From: Prochilodus magdalenae
Taxonomy: Eukaryota; Chordata; Actinopteri; Characiformes; Prochilodontidae
Assembly: GCA_024036415.1 (NCBI GenBank)
Contig: JAMWET010000490.1
Span: forward strand, 62,001 to 126,000
Direction: 5' to 3'
Length of the DNA: 64,000 nucleotides
Positions 52,201 through 62,939 of this stretch are shown here, in pieces (position 1 is the stretch's first letter; the number at the start of each line of letters is the position of its first letter). The translations under genes and the position numbers were made by a program. The notes beneath the pieces are model-generated. The model made no database searches. It worked only from the letters and a program-made list of their open reading frames with translations, and was not told where the DNA came from.

Positions 52201-53905
52201 CTCGTACTTATTCTAAACATTAGCGCTTATAGATTATAGTCTTTTTAATCTCACTTCTAACAGCTTCTTCAGTAGGAGCATCCTTCGTCTTTCATCTCTC
52301 ATAAATAATGACCTGATAAATAAATTTAAAATTAGTCAATTTTTAAATTATTTATAGGGTATTATTACCCGCACTTAAATCATTTCTAGTTTATCGGCAG
52401 GCGTATCAAGTGACTGTACTGATCTTTAAATAAAGATAATCGTAGCTGTAGACGAATAAATAAACATATCTGTAATTTAGGTTCTAAAATAACGGAATTA
52501 TAATAAAACACGTCCGTTTGCCTTTCACCGCAAACAGCCGTTATGTCTAAACCGGAAGTCAGCTCCCTCGTTTGGAGCAGTGTTGGATGTCTGATGAGCA
52601 GAATTGGGTTTAATTTGTTCAGATTCTCTTCTTCAAAACCTCCTCCAGACTTTCTCTGAGACATCGCTCCCCCCTGTGTTTCTCAGCTTCACAGCTTTAG
52701 CTTCCTTCAGCGGTGAACCGCCAGCGCGCGGTGTCACGTGGATTGAATTTTTTAGCAAGCCTGCGTCACAGCCCAGCTAGAACTTACATATATATTTATT
52801 ATTCCCCTTTAATAATTATTAAAATGTCTTTTTACATCCTTAAAGTTCTTGTGTATTTTAGTAAGCTTTAGTCTGTTTAACGAAGAAAAAAAAAAGGTCA
52901 CTGCTGTCAGTCGACTTGAAGAGTCTCAGTCGACTTAAAGGGTCTCAGACTGACGATTCGACTCGTCAACTAGGGCTGCACGATACATCATTTCAGCCTC
53001 GTTATCGCAATGTGTGCATGCACAATACTCGCATCCCAGAATGGGTGGTGTTAAGTAAGACAAATTAATTGAAATGTCATGCTACAGCTTCTTCGCTGCT
53101 TGATACAAAAGCTCACCTGCTGTTTGGTTTGGTGCACTGAAACCAATTGTAGAACATTTAAAATTCAAAATAAGAGAGAGAGATATTTAGGTGAGGCCAG
53201 TCATTCTCGGAGTACAGAGCTCCTTCTGGCTATTTGTGTTTACACACCGAGGAATTTGCCCTCCGCATTTAACCCACCCACAGGGCAGTGAGCACACTTG
53301 CCTGGAGCGGTGGCTAGTCCTATCCATGGTGCCTGGTGAGCAGTTGGGGGCTAGGTGCCTTGCCCAATGGTGGCTCAGTTGTAACTGTCACTTCAGGGAA
53401 TCGAACCGGTGATCTTTCAAGGCTGTTTCCCTGACCTCCGGCCCACAACTGCCCATATTTACCATTAACTGCGCATAATGCGTATGAGGCCTGGCGTATC
53501 CTGCGTTCGTTTACTATGTCCTCAATTTGCAGTATGAACAAAAGCGCTAGGGGGCAGTACAGCCACCCAGCGGCATCAAAATGGCATGAAGTTTAGAATT
53601 AAGACTGTGTGATTTCCCACACCTGTATGATGTGCTCTTGCCGCTGCACAGTGACAAACACCGGAAGATCGCTATTATTTTAAAAGTAGATTTGGAAACA
53701 AATCCGAGTTATGTCCATGCATGGTCGAAAATGCTGGACAAACTGAGTGATCTGCCCCCTAGAGGAATCCTCCAGTAACACACGTAGCACATATGCAAGT
53801 ATGTGAACAGTTACATCAATGATGCAGCCGGTTGTTTACCTGAATGCATGACCAAACGGCAAATATATTTTTTCCCTCCTTCTTTACAGGTCAATTTGTT
53901 TATAC

Positions 53906-53937
<32 letters not shown>

Positions 53938-56900
53938 CTTTATTGATCGAAGGAAAATTAGCAATAGTAGCATTTTTACAAAACAGCACAGTAAAACGAA
54001 TACAAAACAAGAAACAGGGTTGAATGTACAGGACATTGAATAGTAACTGTAATTTTTTACAGTTTTTTTTTTTCACCCTAGTTATTTTACAATGAATAAT
54101 ATTTTCTAAATATTGTTCAAGTCATCTGGTGAAAACTCATGAATGTTTTTCATATAGCAGGGGAAAAACAATGTCTTTTTTTCCAGACCTAAATTGGAGA
54201 GACTCTAATGTACAGTTGTACACATGATTTGCCTGGTCAGTAAAGTTTTGATGTCTGTTAAAACCCCATGTAACATTAGAATAACCACACAAAAACAAAG
54301 ACACTAAAACAAGTGACAAGAAATATGTTCAAAAGTGCATACAGATGGAAAAAGAGATCACCTGAACTCTCGGTGTACTCCAGCCGTATGGATGTGCAGT
54401 TCCATCAGCAGCACACCTGATTTCAGGTAATGAAGGATTGGTTAGGTAAAGCGGATATTGGATGGTAACTGTAAATACGAGACTTTCTTTGATAAGAAAC
54501 ACGGAGATAACAGAGATCCGTGTTTTCCAGGAACCGAGATAAGGTTAGTATTTTTAAAGTTAGGAATGTTTACTGAGAAGGGAATTCACATTCCCAGACT
54601 TCAGACACATACAGATTTCCAGTGATGGGCAGATGTACAGAACCCTGTGTAGAGCTCGAATCTGGTGCCGCTATGCAGGCAGGTTATGTAGATAGCTGCC
54701 GTATCCGCTTCCTAGATAGATAGTATGTAGTCTAGTACAGATTTCCTTAAAAATTCTTCAGTGGAGCAGGGTCAGGGATGCAGTCCCGTATCCGTCTGCT
54801 ACCTCATGGCATGAAAAATAAATAAAATGTTTGTGGTCTGGAAGTGATTGTGCTGTAAACGATAATTGAGAAGATGAGTAGCCGCTGTAGATCAATAGAT
54901 TGTAATAATGGATGTTTATTTTTCAGCCTGGTTTGTGGAGCTGGATAGAGCTTAGGCCTAAGCTGAAGATAACTGGTGAGGAACACTTTAAAGTAATGAT
55001 GGGAATTTTGTGAGAATTAGACAGCAGGGATTGGAATCAGGTTATATCAAACATGTAAACAAACATATCTGTTTATCTTATTAAACACCTATTTCCTGAT
55101 GTCATAACGGTGCCTGGAGTTCCTGCCGGACCACTTGATTTAGTAACTTACCGTTGGGCCTTAGGACAGGTTGTATTAACATGCAGTCACGGGACCTAGA
55201 GTTGTAACTTGCACAGTTTATGCAAAGCAGATTAGAAAAAAAAGCCAGAACTGTATAAAAAAAAAAAAAAAAATTTTTATTTGTGCTTTGTTGAGCGAAA
55301 CGCTGAAACCCACTTTTGAGGTTTTATTTAGTCAGTGATTTCAAATAATTCCGCTTTCAGTTTTTTCAGTGATTTGTATTTCTGTAGATGGACTTTCTTG
55401 TATATATTCTTACCACATTGTAATAAGTGAGATATTTATCTATAGCAGAAGTTGTTTATAGTTTATATTTGACAGCTAGTAGTAAAGAATATTTGCCGAG
55501 AAAGTACGCATGTTCATACCTTACCAACCTTTTTTGTATTGTATCACTGTGCTGTTTATCTAGATCTATCTATCTCTGTTTATCTCTGTCTCCTTATATA
55601 CAGACAGAGACAAGCAGTTACGCTATACAACAAGTACTAACAATTACAGTATATATACTCAGTAGAAATGCACAAAAAGAGGATATAATAATGTTGATGG
55701 GACAGACTTTGACGGAAACGTGCAACACTACATCTAGACGCCAATGGATTCTGCGTACATGGGCTTCGTGGGTAAACAGGAAGGTTTTGGAATTATAAAA
55801 TTATGTTAATTGTGTTTTAAATTGTGGCAGATGAACACAAATCTTTGACCTCAATAAATCTGTAAGTGTGCAGTAGCCTTTTCCAGTCATATCAGACTTT
55901 ATTTATATATATATACATACATATGTACATAAACACACAATGTACAATTTGAATTGCCATATACGGTATACAGTATCATTGCATATTACACTACTGAGAC
56001 TCCACAGCCAAAAGACTCCTACATGTAATGTACATAATGCAGTCTAAAAATAATACTGGTCTTTATTTACAACTCAATGAATTCAATGAATCACCAGTGT
56101 ATTGTGGAAAAAGTGTAGTCTGTGCATTCTGTAAGGTTATGGTGGTCATAGGAGTCGAGTCTGATATGACTGGAAAGGCTACTGCACACTTGCGGAATTG
56201 ACGTCAAAGATTTGTAAATTTTGTAAATCCAAAACCTTCCTGTTTACCCACGAAGCCCATGTACGCAGAGTCCATTGGCGTCTAGATTTAGTGTTGCACG
56301 TTTCCGTCAAAGTCTATCCCATCAACATTATTAAAAATAGGGGACTGAATAACTCATCTTGCTGTAAAACTGACCAGGCTCCTGTAAGGGTTAAAATGCA
56401 CACTAAGCACATCTGCCTTTTTCATCCTCCCCATGTCCCACTGCGGGAGAGCTGGGAGTAGTGTGATGTAGATAGATTGCTTGTGCTTAACACAGGCTAT
56501 TAATGGAAGTCACCATTTGGGCAGTTAATATCCAGAAATGGACTCGAGTAATGGCAGTACTGCTTCTCGTGCCCAGACACGGAGGCGCTAATTCCAGTTT
56601 TTTGGCTAAGCGTTCCCAGCTGATTCGGTGACGTGGAAACCTAGTGAGTTGTAATTTGATAGGTCCAGATTGAGCCGTGCATTAAAAATAGCAGATGAAG
56701 CATTGCATCATTCCGACCCTGGTCTGCTGTAATGATATGAATGAACACCTGGAGGTCCATCTCTGTTGACCTTAAGCTCCTGAGCATACTAGAATATATC
56801 TAGAGCAGTCTGTCTGCTCATGACTGGAATTACGAGCGAGGGCTGTCAAGCTACGCTGCTCACCAGAGAATCTGGGTATTGCTTATATTGTGAAGTCAGA

Positions 56901-59900
56901 CTCTACTGTAGAAATGAAGTGCTGACTGCTTGAGCGCCTGAGCATGTGCACATGAGTGATCTCTGGACTGGCCCTCGAAAGAAGGTCGCCTCAGGTCAAC
57001 CCCCCGTCGTCTCTTCTTTGTTGCCTAGTCGCAGTGAAGAAGAGACCTCTTCAATTATACATCGTGGCCCAGCAGCAGAGTGAAGAAAATCTTAGAGTGA
57101 AGATAGCATGTCGTCACTGTCAGGGCATAACTTTCGCCTCCAAAATTGTGATTTTTGATTTACAGAAAGAGGAAAAAAGATGTGAACCCTTAATGCAGTG
57201 TTTTCTTTTTGGTCCGCAGGATTTTAGACCAGTTTATTTGGTCTGATTATCTTGAAAATTTTACTATAGATGAAGGACGGCTGGCATTTTTAAGTAATGG
57301 AGAATCCAGATGAAAGGTTTTATTGTCCTGACAGTGACGATATAATTAAGTGTATAAAAACAGCTTGGTGGAAAAGACACCATTCACCGGTAATTCAGTC
57401 TGTTTAAATAATTTTTACAAAAAAGATAAATACCACAGCCAAAAGTAGCTTATTTGCCATCTTGCTGCCTAGCCATGTTGGCTAGGTAGCTAATACTGGG
57501 AGCAGCATTGAATAGATAAAATACACTGCACACAAATGCAGCCACCACCGAATCGTGTTTATCTATACAAAGATTCATTGAGAGTAAAGTCATGAGCAGA
57601 CAAACTTTAGCATGCTACCAGGGATGCTAGAAACATTTGACTAGCTAAAGGTCAACATTACTTGCACCGCTCTCCAAACATGTTAAAGCTCAAAGTTGGT
57701 TGTTTTGATAAGCGAATATAGTGTGTTCATTATTTCACGTTGCATTTTTTGTTTGTTTTTCTTTAAATTGCGTTTATTTGTTCAAAGTTTCATGTTCTGT
57801 TTGTTGCGGCTTAATCTTATGAGAAATTGACAAATGGGTAATACTGGTAACCGTCTTTCTACATGCACATCTCCACCAAAAAAGGACAACTTGGGCCAAA
57901 TCTTTCCTACAATAACCATAAAACAGCATCTCTGGGATCCGACGGCGTATTCGTAACCGCTTAATGTCATGGGTGTCTGTGTTATGGCTTGTAGAGGCAT
58001 CGAGCTCATCAGTTATCCAGTTTCTATCACCACTGCAGTGTTCACAAAAGTCATAAAATGATTTGAGTGGTGTCTCAATTTTCAATACAGGATTAAGTGC
58101 AGGATCAGCTGAAAATGTACTATATGTATATTTGTTGTTAAGGAATTAATTAGGAATGTTCGGCAACTGAAATTAATAGGCCGAAAATTTAGTGAGAAAT
58201 TTGTCCAAATATTAGACCAAATATACCGAACAATGTGGTTTTAAATTACATTGTTACCTTTTTCTAGTTCCTGGATGTAGACAATAAAATCGTGACCAGC
58301 GTGGAGCGAGTTGCTATCTGTGAATGCAGCAGACATATCAACCTGGATGGTTTATTTATTTTTATCATTTTTAATGTGTTTCGTTTAGTCATCGAGCTCA
58401 TCAGTTATTGTCATGTGTTTATTAAAATTTGTCTGCCAAACATGTGTGTTTTCAATTTTTTTTTTTTTTTTTTTTTTTTTGGTGTGTTTGCTGGGATAAA
58501 TCTTCTGGGGTTTAAAACATTCTGTGTTAAAGATTTGTACTGCAGATTAGTGTGTGGGTTTTTTTTTTTTTTTAAACCAAGCCAAACACATTTAGCCTGT
58601 GTAATTTATGCAGTGGTAAAATTTTGTTATTGACACGATTTCTTTTGTTTTTTTTTTTTTTTTTTTTTTTTTTAAACCAAGCCAAACACATTTAGCCTGT
58701 GTAATTTATGCAGTGGTGGGGAAAAAAAGGCAAAATGAATTAAAGACTGTGAAAAAACGTGTTTAGTATTCGTCCTTTGGCCAAATGTTTCATTTTGTTC
58801 GGATTCGGCCGAAAAAATTCATTTTGGTGCCTCCAGATTTTCAATGAATTCATTTAAATTCAATTTCCATTTTTTCGATGTCCTCTGTCACCTTTTCAAA
58901 AAAGAAAAAATAGGACAGGAAATTAATATTGTAGAGAATGTAAATATTGCATAACTAAGTGTAATTATGTGGCAACATTTAAATAAGTAAAATATTGGGT
59001 GATTTATTTATTAATTTTTATTTATTTATTTTTTTTAAGCCACAATTTTACAGAATGTGAAGAGACAGTTTGAGTAGAAAGTTTTTAGAGCTGCTTCAGA
59101 TCTTAATGCTGACCAGCATCAGTGGAGCCTTCCTCAGAAACAGATATTTAATATTAGAAATGAAGCCAGTGCCGCAGAGCTCCTCACAGCTTTATGCCTA
59201 TTGCGTGAAAGTGTGATTCGCATGAAGCGTCTCGTCTTAAATAATGCATAGAGTTCATTAGGAAGAAGTACATGTCTTGCTTGCTGAAGCAGAGAGTACA
59301 GCCAGGCCTCTGCGTTCTTTGGCAGACAGGTATTAATTATGTGTGGCTTTCTGATTTCATTATCTTCAGGGCAGGGTGAGTCACTGTCGCAGACTGGATC
59401 TCTGAGATGCTCAGTAGGGAATGTGTTTTGTTACTCTGAGGATTACCTGAGAGCTGAATGTTCAGTAGTAATTCATTAGTTCAGGCTTGTGTGTTTAAGT
59501 CCTTATTGGTGTATAGATACATCTGTGGATGCGTTGGGACACCATCTGTGATGTTTCCTGAGATCCTTGGGTGTTTCGGGTCTCGCAACATCAGACACCC
59601 TCCCCCAGGCGACCCAGCCAGGGCTGATCAGACCCCGACTTGTGTCCCGGTAGCAATAGCCCACACTTCGGACCTTTTGATCCAGATCCACCTCGACGCT
59701 CGCTCTGCAGCCTCTGTAGTGGACTTGATGGCTTTCCTCTTTGCAGTGCCTGTAATGCCAAGGAGGGTATAGATCTTGCATAGGGAGCGGGCCGCAAAGC
59801 CTCGACATCCCACCTCTATTGGCTCACAGCGAGCTTTCCAGCCTTTCCTCAGGCTATCCTCTACTAGCTCGTCGTACTTGAGCCGCTTGCGCTCGTTTCC

Positions 59901-62381
59901 CTCTTCCATGCATCCATCTTCAATCCCAGGGGACTGTTAATTCCACTAGAAGTACTTGCTTAGATGAGACAGATGTAAGAACCACATCTGGTCTCGGAGT
60001 GGTTGATGTCACGTACTCCGGGAACTTGAGCTGCCTACCCAAGTCAACTCTCAGTTCCCAGTCTGGTGCCGATGAGAGTAGGCTGGCTGCTGCTGTAGAT
60101 TGTGCTTGTGGCTTCTCTCCAGCTTTCACGAACGGTACTGTCCTTATGCGGGTATGTTTGTTGTTGGCCACTGCAGTGGAGATGGTCTCGGCCACTGACC
60201 TCAGCACCTGATCGTGACGCCAGCGATAGCCGCCTCCTCTTAGAGCTGCTGGGCAGCTGCTGAGGATATGTTCCAGTGTGTCCAGCGTGAACATCTGAAT
60301 CAGATGTTCTGACAGTATCCATGTCATCGCGGTCGTGTGATGCCCATCACAGGGCGGAGCTCAATACCGTCAACATCGAATTTAATCAAGCTGGAGATCA
60401 GTTTAGTACTTTACTAATACGTGATCGTGTCTCGATCTCAGAATTTAGAAAACCTCTGAACACTGTTTGTTCCCGTAGGCCGCTGCTGACTACGTGAAGG
60501 CGCACCTACCCGAGGCTCTGAGGCAGCAGCTGCAGGCATATGAGAGAGAGAAGAAGGACAGTCAGCTCTCCTATGCTTCCATCCTGGAGCAGCGCATCCT
60601 CGCTGTGGACCGAGACATGGTGGAGAAGTTCTCTGCCTCACATGAAGAAGCAGGTAGCTCTTATGGCATGTCTGTTAAATAACTTGCTTGGGAATGTCAG
60701 ATGATATCTGTATATCAACTGTGAATCGTTTTTCCCTCCTGTCTTTTACAGGTACTACCTGTTTGGTGGCACTGTTGTCTGATCGGGAGTTGACTGTGGC
60801 TAACGTTGGGGATTCTCGTGGTGTCCTCTGTGATAAGGACGGCAATGCTGTGGCTTTATCTCATGACCACAAGCCCTACCAGCTGAAGGAGCGCAAGAGG
60901 ATCAAAAGAGCAGGTAGAGGACAGGATGCCTCTGTGCTGCCCTCATCTGGATGTGCACCCACCAGCCATGACATTCAAACCACCTCCATGGATCTACACT
61001 CTTTATCCATTCTATCAGCTCCTCTTACCACATAGGTGCACATTGTAGTCCTACAGACTGTAGTCCATCTCTTCCTCCATCTCATCTTATCTCTTTCAGG
61101 ACGCCCACAGAACCACCACAGAGCAGGATGTGGGTAGCGGATCAGTCGGGATAGTAAAGACCTGATAAGCTCTGATATACAGAGGCACCCCTTAAGTATT
61201 CGCTCACACAAATTTGATCCAGGCTAGGTCTTGCAGATAGGGAGATGTAATTGGATCTAATTGTCCATGATTGACAGGTATGATGATCTCGCTGATTTGT
61301 GCTGTACTGCTGGCTTTTCCTACCACACCTCTCTTTACCTTCTACTTCTTTCACATTACGTTGAGTTTAGCTTGAGTACCTGGAACCGGAGGTAAATGTT
61401 GTGCTTTAGATCTTCAGCTTGCCTCACCATGGCTTGCTGCAGGAAAACAACCAAGCTACAGTGACTGGCCAGCAGCTGTCTTAAACTTGAGTTATTTACA
61501 TGTACGGCATTCAGCTGATGCTCTTATCCAGAGCGACTTCCAAGATTATTCATACAACCAATGTATCATTGTAGCACAGCATAGTCACCCAGACCAGGAG
61601 TGGCACCCCAATTTTCCCACATTGGGTAGTTGGCTCACTGGTGGGTAGTGGTGTTATCTGCTGAGCTACACCAACCACTACATTGCTGGTCCTTCTCTAT
61701 GAGTGGTAAACTGGGTCAGCATATGGGTCTGGGAGCAATCCATTATTTAAATAACAGCAGGGCATATCACAATTACAAGGCCCGTCACACTCGCCCAAAA
61801 GATACTTCACCATATTAAAGCCAGTAAATGCATTCTTGATGACGCATCATAGAACATTGTAACTTGGTGCTATATTTTAGAAGATGACACACATTTGTAC
61901 TTGCTGTGTAGCTAAATCTGAAGTTTTTAGATGGCAGGAGAGCAGACCGGGATTTTGGTATTTTCAGCCTCAGGCTCTACACATGATTCTGTGTAACTGA
62001 ACAAGAAGACAGTTGAATTGTTACTTACAAATAGATGTGTCGTAACTATGCTTGGTCAGAAACGTTAGACATCCTCTGAAAGAATGACCTTACCCCACCG
62101 TATGTCTGATTTGAAACATAAAGGGGAAATTCCAGAGATTTTTGAAATTGTCTGTGTAATTCAATCGGACCATCAAACCACCCAGTGAATCTACACCTGC
62201 TTAGTTTCTACAGGTAATGTTGAGGATGGTGAAATAGTGATAAATCTGAAATGAAAAGTTTTCTTTGAGGCCTTTTTGCCGCGTGACACCCTGTATGAGT
62301 CTCTCCACAATGAGCGTAGGATAAAATAATTTTTTAATATTTATTTATATTTATTATATATTAATTTATTTCAGATTTAGC

Positions 62382-62469
<88 letters not shown>

Positions 62470-62939
62470 TGTCTGTCTGTGTGTGTGTGTGTGTGTGTGT
62501 CTGTCTGTGTGTGTGTGGGGAGTCTAGATCTCAGTGAAAGACCAGTACTGGCACACATTAATTGAAGGGAATCTCCTTTTATCCAACAGGTGGCTTCATC
62601 AGCTTTAACGGCTCGTGGCGTGTGCAGGGCATCTTGGCCATGTCCCGCTCGCTCGGCGACTACCCCCTGAAGAACCTCAACGTGGTTGTCTCTGATCCGG
62701 ACATCCTGACCTTCGACCTTGACAAGCTGCAGCCCGAGTTCATGATCTTGGCCTCCGACGGCCTGTGGGACGCTTTCAGCAACGAGGAGGCTGTGCGCTT
62801 CGTGCGCGAGCGGCTGGACGAGCCACACTTCGGCGCCAAGAGCATCGTCCTGCAGTCCTTCTACCGTGGCTGTCCCGACAACATCACCGTCATGGTGGTG
62901 AAGTTCAGGAGCAGTGCAGGCAGTAAGACGGGCGAATAG
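49270..62939 (+). CDS. ppm1l: Protein phosphatase 1L (PP2C-type, ER membrane)
   Basis: Four coding exons: 49270-49671, 60479-60653, 60752-60913 and 62590-62939 (stop TAG). Phases agree and give 362 residues; human PPM1L has 360. The start MIADTMTLLSLLGRIMRYF is near-identical to the human one as I know it. Residues about 24-40 (ETLFLLCISLALWSYFF) form the membrane anchor. PP2C metal and catalytic motifs are present: 'RRDHMEDRF', 'FDGHGGE' (128-134), 'VANVGDSRGV', 'LSHDHKP', 'ILASDGLWD' (D303) and 'GCPDNITVMVV'. PPM1L is a Mg/Mn-dependent Ser/Thr phosphatase that acts on ceramide transfer protein, IRE1 and MAP kinase kinase kinases at the ER. Intron 1 (10.8 kb) holds SINEs, a large inverted repeat and a LINE fragment. 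All catalytic residues look intact. Confidence 0.97.
49672..51690. other. ppm1l intron 1, proximal part
   Basis: I see no exon, known transposon or tandem repeat here. Short frames (49945, 50634 on minus, 51131) show no domain features. Confidence 0.55.
51695..52985. mobile_element. Possible hAT-like element interrupted by a SINE
   Basis: The left edge reads 'ttagggctgtacccgactc...gtcagtcgaatc' and the right edge 'gtcgactt...cgattcgactcgtcaactagggctgcacgat', with inverted cores around 'agggctg' and 'gtcagtcga'. The interior has no clear transposase. A SINE is inserted at 51812-52042. The borders and class are tentative. Confidence 0.35.
51812..52042 (+). mobile_element. tRNA-derived SINE, copy 2
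   Basis: Same family as 2271-2503. Box A-like TAGCTCAGCGG follows 'gtggttggtg', and box B GGTTCGAATCC is at 51882-51892. The tail 'gataagagcgtcagctaaat' ends in short 'gtaaaatgtaaatgtag' repeats. It lies in ppm1l intron 1 in the sense direction. Confidence 0.88.
53185..53455 (-). mobile_element. Another tRNA-like SINE or dispersed repeat
   Basis: On minus it begins 'gggcagttgtgggccggagg' and has a decayed box B ('accggttcgattcc'), then 'gtgccttgcccaa'-type sequence and 'gggtgggttaaatgcggagg'. This layout belongs to a second fish SINE family, distinct from the 2271 type. Confidence 0.6.
53906..53960 (-). repeat. (GATA)n tract with 'actttattgatc' flank, LINE-tail-like
   Basis: Seven or so GATA units are followed by 'ctttattgatcgaaggaaa'. 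Read on minus, 'gatcaataaagtatctatc' looks like the 3' tail of a fish LINE, where TATC repeats end the element. The LINE body, if any, extends to the right and is not recognisable as protein. Confidence 0.5.
55684..56340. repeat. Large inverted repeat in ppm1l intron 1
   Basis: The left arm, about 55684-55897, runs from 'taatgttgatgggacagact' to 'ccagtcatatcagact'. The right arm, about 56150-56335, is its reverse complement with scattered mismatches and a roughly 30-45 bp indel. 'ttcgtgggtaaacaggaagg' and 'gacgccaatgga' are shared exactly. The loop of about 250 bp is AT-rich. It could be a foldback element or an inverted duplication of a MITE. Confidence 0.85.
56341..58149. other. ppm1l intron 1, middle part
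   Basis: No known repeat or exon recognised. Small frames on both strands lack domain features. Confidence 0.5.
58150..58850. mobile_element. hAT-type MITE-like element with an internal duplication
   Basis: The left edge 'ggaatgttcggcaactgaaa' with 'taggccgaaaattt' and the right edge 'tgttcggattcggccgaaaa' have the inverted 'ttcgg/ccgaa' character of hAT-like MITE ends. Inside, 'aaaccaagccaaacacattt' + 'agcctgtgtaatttatgcag' occurs twice (about 58573 and 58674), each behind a long poly-T run. Confidence 0.45.
59560..60327 (-). mobile_element. 5'-truncated non-LTR retrotransposon, C-terminal ORF remnant
   Basis: Two minus-strand frames (60327-59920 and 59909-59628) join by a frameshift near 59915. 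They read 'LEHILSSCPAALRGGGYRWR', 'HDQVLRSVAETIS', 'DWELRVDLGRQLKFPEYV', 'RPDVVLTS', 'VLLVELTVPWD', then 'EPIEVGCRGFAARSLCKI' and 'GITGTAKRKAIKS'. This is the region after the reverse transcriptase in a common fish LINE. The reverse transcriptase itself is missing, so the copy is dead. It ends 150 bp before ppm1l exon 2, antisense to it. Confidence 0.75.
60914..62383. other. ppm1l intron 3 with an antisense SINE
   Basis: Contains the minus-strand SINE at 61495-61680 and otherwise no recognisable feature. AT-rich sequence at 62330-62375 precedes the microsatellite. Confidence 0.6.
61495..61680 (-). mobile_element. tRNA-derived SINE, copy 3 (minus)
   Basis: The reverse complement of the 2271-type SINE. 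The tail 'ctgatgctcttatccagagc' is at the left and the box A region 'ctgctgagctacaccaacca' at the right. The box B area is decayed ('accccaattttcccac'). Confidence 0.82.
62384..62518. repeat. (TCTG)n/(GT)n microsatellite ahead of ppm1l exon 4
   Basis: About 13 TCTG units, then GT runs with further TCTG interruptions, ending about 70 bp before the exon 4 acceptor. It lies in the region where the branch point and polypyrimidine tract operate. The antisense Thr/His/Gln/Asp frame is spurious. Confidence 0.95.
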
